A stretch of DNA of 25,126 nt from SURF-24 sp964537965 (GTDB lineage: Bacteria > Bacteroidota > Ignavibacteria > Ignavibacteriales > SURF-24). Under the pieces are notes generated by a model. It worked only from the letters and a program-made list of their open reading frames with translations. It searched no databases and had not been told where the DNA came from. Numbering within the stretch: the stretch's first letter is position 1; each line of letters opens with the position of its first letter. The stretch covers positions 1 through 25,126 of the forward strand of contig CAZIDB010000046.1 in the NCBI GenBank assembly GCA_964537965.1, in the 5' to 3' direction. The translations under genes were made by a program, and so were the position numbers. Of the stretch, positions 22,773-25,126 are shown piece after piece.

Positions 22773-24758
22773 ATGAACTACAGAAAAATTTCGGAACCGG
22801 AAATTTCCTCATTAGAAAACCAGGGTTGTACCTGCAGCGACTGGTCCAAAGTTAACGTCTCAGAAAATTTTATTTCTAACAATATTAAAAATGTTCGCTT
22901 CAGTGGAGATATTACATTAGGTTCATTTGAAAAAACAATTCACTTACCCGGCGGCATCGAAATGCTCTGCGGTATTTATAATTCTTCCCTGCATAATTGT
23001 ACTGTCGGGGACGATGTTTACATTTCTAATGTGAATGCCCTGGCTAATTATGAAATTGAAAAAGATGCTGTTATTGAAAATGTTCAATCATTAGTGGTAA
23101 ATGGAAAAACCTCTTTTGGTAACGGTGTTGAATTAGAAATTTTGAATGAAGGCGGAGGAAGAAATTTAAAGATATTTGAAAATCTTTCTGCACAAATTGC
23201 TTACCTGATGGTGATGTACAGGCACAACAAAAACCTGATTGAACAGCTTGAAAAAATGATCGATGAATTTGCCATGTCAAAAACTTCCACCATTGGTAAG
23301 ATTGGTGAAGGATGCCGGATTCATAATTGTAACACAATTACCAATGTTAATATCGGTGCAAATGCAACTGTAACCGGTGCAGCAAAACTTGAAAACGGAA
23401 CAATAGTAAGTAAAGCCGAAGCCCCTACTTATATTGGTAACGGCATTACAGCAATAAACTTTATCATTAATACAGGAACAAAGATAGACAACTTTGCACT
23501 ACTCGATAAATGCTTTATTGGTCAGGGTGTTCAGATGGGCAAACAATATTCCGCAGAAAACTCCGCATTCTTTGCAAACTGCGAAGGATTTCATGGCGAG
23601 GCAGTTTCATTGTTTGCAGGACCATATATGGTAACGCATCATAAATCTACATTGCTTATTGCAGGATTGTTTTCATTCTTTAACGCCGGCAGCGGTTCAA
23701 ACCAAAGTAATCATATGTACAAACTTGGCCCGCTGCACCAGGGAATTCTTGAACGAGGGTCCAAAACCGGTTCATTCAGCTATATGCTGTGGGAAAGCAG
23801 AGTGGGAGCCTTCTCGGCAGTTATAGGTAAACACTACACAAACTTTGATGCTTCAAATTTTCCTTTCTCTTATCTAAACGAAGAGAGTGGTAAAACAGTT
23901 TTAACTCCTGCAATGAACTTGCTTACAGTTGGAACAAAACGCGACAGCGAAAAGTGGCCGGCCCGCGACAGAAGAAAAGATCCGATTAAACTTGATCTTA
24001 TTAATTTTGATTTGTTCAGTCCGTACACTGTTGGTAAAATGGTTAAGGGAAATAAGATACTCCAGAATTTATATGAAACTGCATCAAAGGAACGAGAGTT
24101 TGTTACAACAAGCGGAATGCACATTAACCGTTTGATGCTAAAGACAAGTACCAAGTATTATGAAATGGGAATTAAAATATTTCTTGGGAAATGCCTTATT
24201 AACAGGCTTAAAGATGTTTCAGCCAATGCTAAACTTGATGAGCTGAAAATAAAACTTACAGAAGTAAAACCAGAGGATAAGTCTGAATGGATTGATGTAT
24301 GCGGTTTGCTTGCTCCGTCTTTAACTGTTCAGAACCTTGTTAATGAAATTGCCGATGGAAAGATAAATGATATCGAAAAGCTGCAATCAGCCTTAAGCTT
24401 TATCCATAGAAATTATGATGAAGCCGAATGGGGCTGGTGCACAGATTTAATTGAAAGCAGATTAAGTAAAAAGATAAATGAACTGACAAAGGAAGATTTG
24501 ATTCACATAATAAAGGAGTGGAAAGAAAACTCTGTTAAACTTAATCATATGATAGCAAAAGATGCGCAGCGCGAGTTTGATCTGTTCAGTAAAATAGGCT
24601 TTGGAATTGACGGAACAGCAGAAGAAAGAGACAAAGATTTTGAGGCTGTCCGCGGCTCATTTGAAGGAAACAAATTTGTTAAGCAGCTTGAAAGCGAAAA
24701 CAAAGCAACTGAAGAAAAAGCCAGATTACTAATTAATTTAATTGGCAGCTTAGCATAA
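22773..24758 (+). CDS. DUF4954 family left-handed beta-helix protein
   Basis: 661 residues with no signal peptide, so cytoplasmic. The opening (MNYRKISEPEISSLENQGCT, then NVRFSGDITLGSFEKTIHLPGG) and the block GPYMVTHHKSTLLIAGLFSF with NAGSGSNQSNHMYKLGPLHQ match what I recall of DUF4954. Short repeated turns (LHNCTVGDDVYISNVNALAN, VNIGANATVTGAAKLENGTI) indicate hexapeptide-type beta-helix coils at about 60-300, as in sugar acyl- or nucleotidyltransferases. The C-terminal 200 residues are helical and charged. The function is not established. It starts 3 bases after the YhcG stop and shares the transcript with nagB, which hints at amino-sugar or sugar-nucleotide chemistry (inference). A strong terminator follows. 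Confidence 0.85.
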   Translation: MNYRKISEPEISSLENQGCTCSDWSKVNVSENFISNNIKNVRFSGDITLGSFEKTIHLPGGIEMLCGIYNSSLHNCTVGDDVYISNVNALANYEIEKDAVIENVQSLVVNGKTSFGNGVELEILNEGGGRNLKIFENLSAQIAYLMVMYRHNKNLIEQLEKMIDEFAMSKTSTIGKIGEGCRIHNCNTITNVNIGANATVTGAAKLENGTIVSKAEAPTYIGNGITAINFIINTGTKIDNFALLDKCFIGQGVQMGKQYSAENSAFFANCEGFHGEAVSLFAGPYMVTHHKSTLLIAGLFSFFNAGSGSNQSNHMYKLGPLHQGILERGSKTGSFSYMLWESRVGAFSAVIGKHYTNFDASNFPFSYLNEESGKTVLTPAMNLLTVGTKRDSEKWPARDRRKDPIKLDLINFDLFSPYTVGKMVKGNKILQNLYETASKEREFVTTSGMHINRLMLKTSTKYYEMGIKIFLGKCLINRLKDVSANAKLDELKIKLTEVKPEDKSEWIDVCGLLAPSLTVQNLVNEIADGKINDIEKLQSALSFIHRNYDEAEWGWCTDLIESRLSKKINELTKEDLIHIIKEWKENSVKLNHMIAKDAQREFDLFSKIGFGIDGTAEERDKDFEAVRGSFEGNKFVKQLESENKATEEKARLLINLIGSLA

Positions 24759-24770
24759 AAAACTTTTATC

Positions 24771-24804
24771 AGATCGTCAGGAGCATATACTGACGATCTT
24801 TATT
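24771..24804 (+). terminator. Rho-independent terminator after the DUF4954 gene
   Basis: AGATCGTCAG (24771-24780) pairs perfectly with CTGACGATCT (24790-24799) around a 9-base loop, followed by TTATT. An A-run upstream could let it work on the other strand too. It closes the nagB-YhcG-DUF4954 unit. Confidence 0.8.
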
Positions 24805-24927
24805 ACCATTGCTCTTCATCAGAGGTTTGATACTAACAACCGGTTATGTCTCTTGATTTTAAAACCGCACACATCTAAATTAGCGCTAAGGTTTTAAATA
24901 TTTCTCTTCTCTTAAAAGGTTTATTAA

Positions 24928-25126
24928 ATGAAAAGTGAAAAGTATCTTCTGATTTCAGCAATATTATTATTCTTTATAGGCTGTACTAAGAATGACAACC
25001 CTGTATCTTTAATTGATACAAGAAAATCTTTTACAATTCATGCATATGATTACTCTAACCGCCATTATTTTGTAGATACTTTATATGCTGATACTTCAAG
25101 AAAATTTAATTTATTCTTTTATTACT
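24928..25126 (+). CDS. Lipoprotein, N-terminal part (3' end outside window)
   Basis: 66 codons from an ATG at 24928, open to the right edge. MKSEKYLLISAILLFFIGC is a lipoprotein signal with lipobox FIGC (Cys19), so the product is anchored in an envelope membrane. The mature start (TKNDNPVSLIDTRKSFTIHA) is polar and beta-like; no domain can be named from so short a piece. An AAAGG ribosome site lies about 10 bases upstream. It begins a new transcription unit after the 24771-24804 terminator. Confidence 0.7.
   Translation, partial: MKSEKYLLISAILLFFIGCTKNDNPVSLIDTRKSFTIHAYDYSNRHYFVDTLYADTSRKFNLFFYY

Overview
The window is AT-rich chromosomal DNA from a member of the Bacteroidota/Chlorobi group, most likely the Ignavibacteria. 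The best clue is the C-terminal sorting domain of the large secreted CotH-type protein (FKLEQNYPNPFNPTTKIKF), a form typical of that lineage. The DUF6588 and DUF4954 proteins and the two-domain PspC protein fit the same group. No rRNA, tRNA, CRISPR array or prophage was seen. This placement is inference from protein style; no search was run.

Layout. 1-1155 (-): 5' part of alaS, running off the left edge. 1156-1995: gene-poor tract of degenerate simple repeats. 1996-3440 (+): DUF6588 envelope protein and a lipoprotein, closed by a terminator. 3572-5480 (+): ECF sigma factor and its membrane-bound RskA-type anti-sigma factor. 5483-8982 (-): probable operon of a PAS sensor kinase, 5-formyl-THF cyclo-ligase, a double PspC membrane protein and a small membrane protein. 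9318-12053 (+): secreted M16 zinc protease, sharing a bidirectional terminator with an unknown cytoplasmic protein (12140-12856, -).

12857-15276 is the accessory part. It holds a MITE-like inverted-repeat element, two roughly 120-bp direct repeats with covarying hairpins, a decayed sorting-domain gene end, and two paralogous secreted beta-rich proteins, each preceded by a homologous mini-ORF. Next comes a CotH/lamin-tail secreted protein (15253-17763, -) with a palindromic repeat inserted in frame in its sorting domain.

17933-20322 (+): an acyl carrier protein tightly coupled to a fused NDP-forming acyl-CoA ligase. 20385-20864: a REP-associated tyrosine transposase between two inverted REP-like hairpins. 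20894-24758 (+): nagB, a YhcG/DUF1016 nuclease and a DUF4954 beta-helix protein in one tight run, ended by a terminator. 24928 to the edge: start of a lipoprotein gene.

The least explained parts are the duplicated mini-ORF/beta-rich-protein cassette bounded by direct repeats whose hairpin overlaps a stop codon, and the ACP plus NDP-forming ligase pair. Neither can be called a new system from sequence alone.
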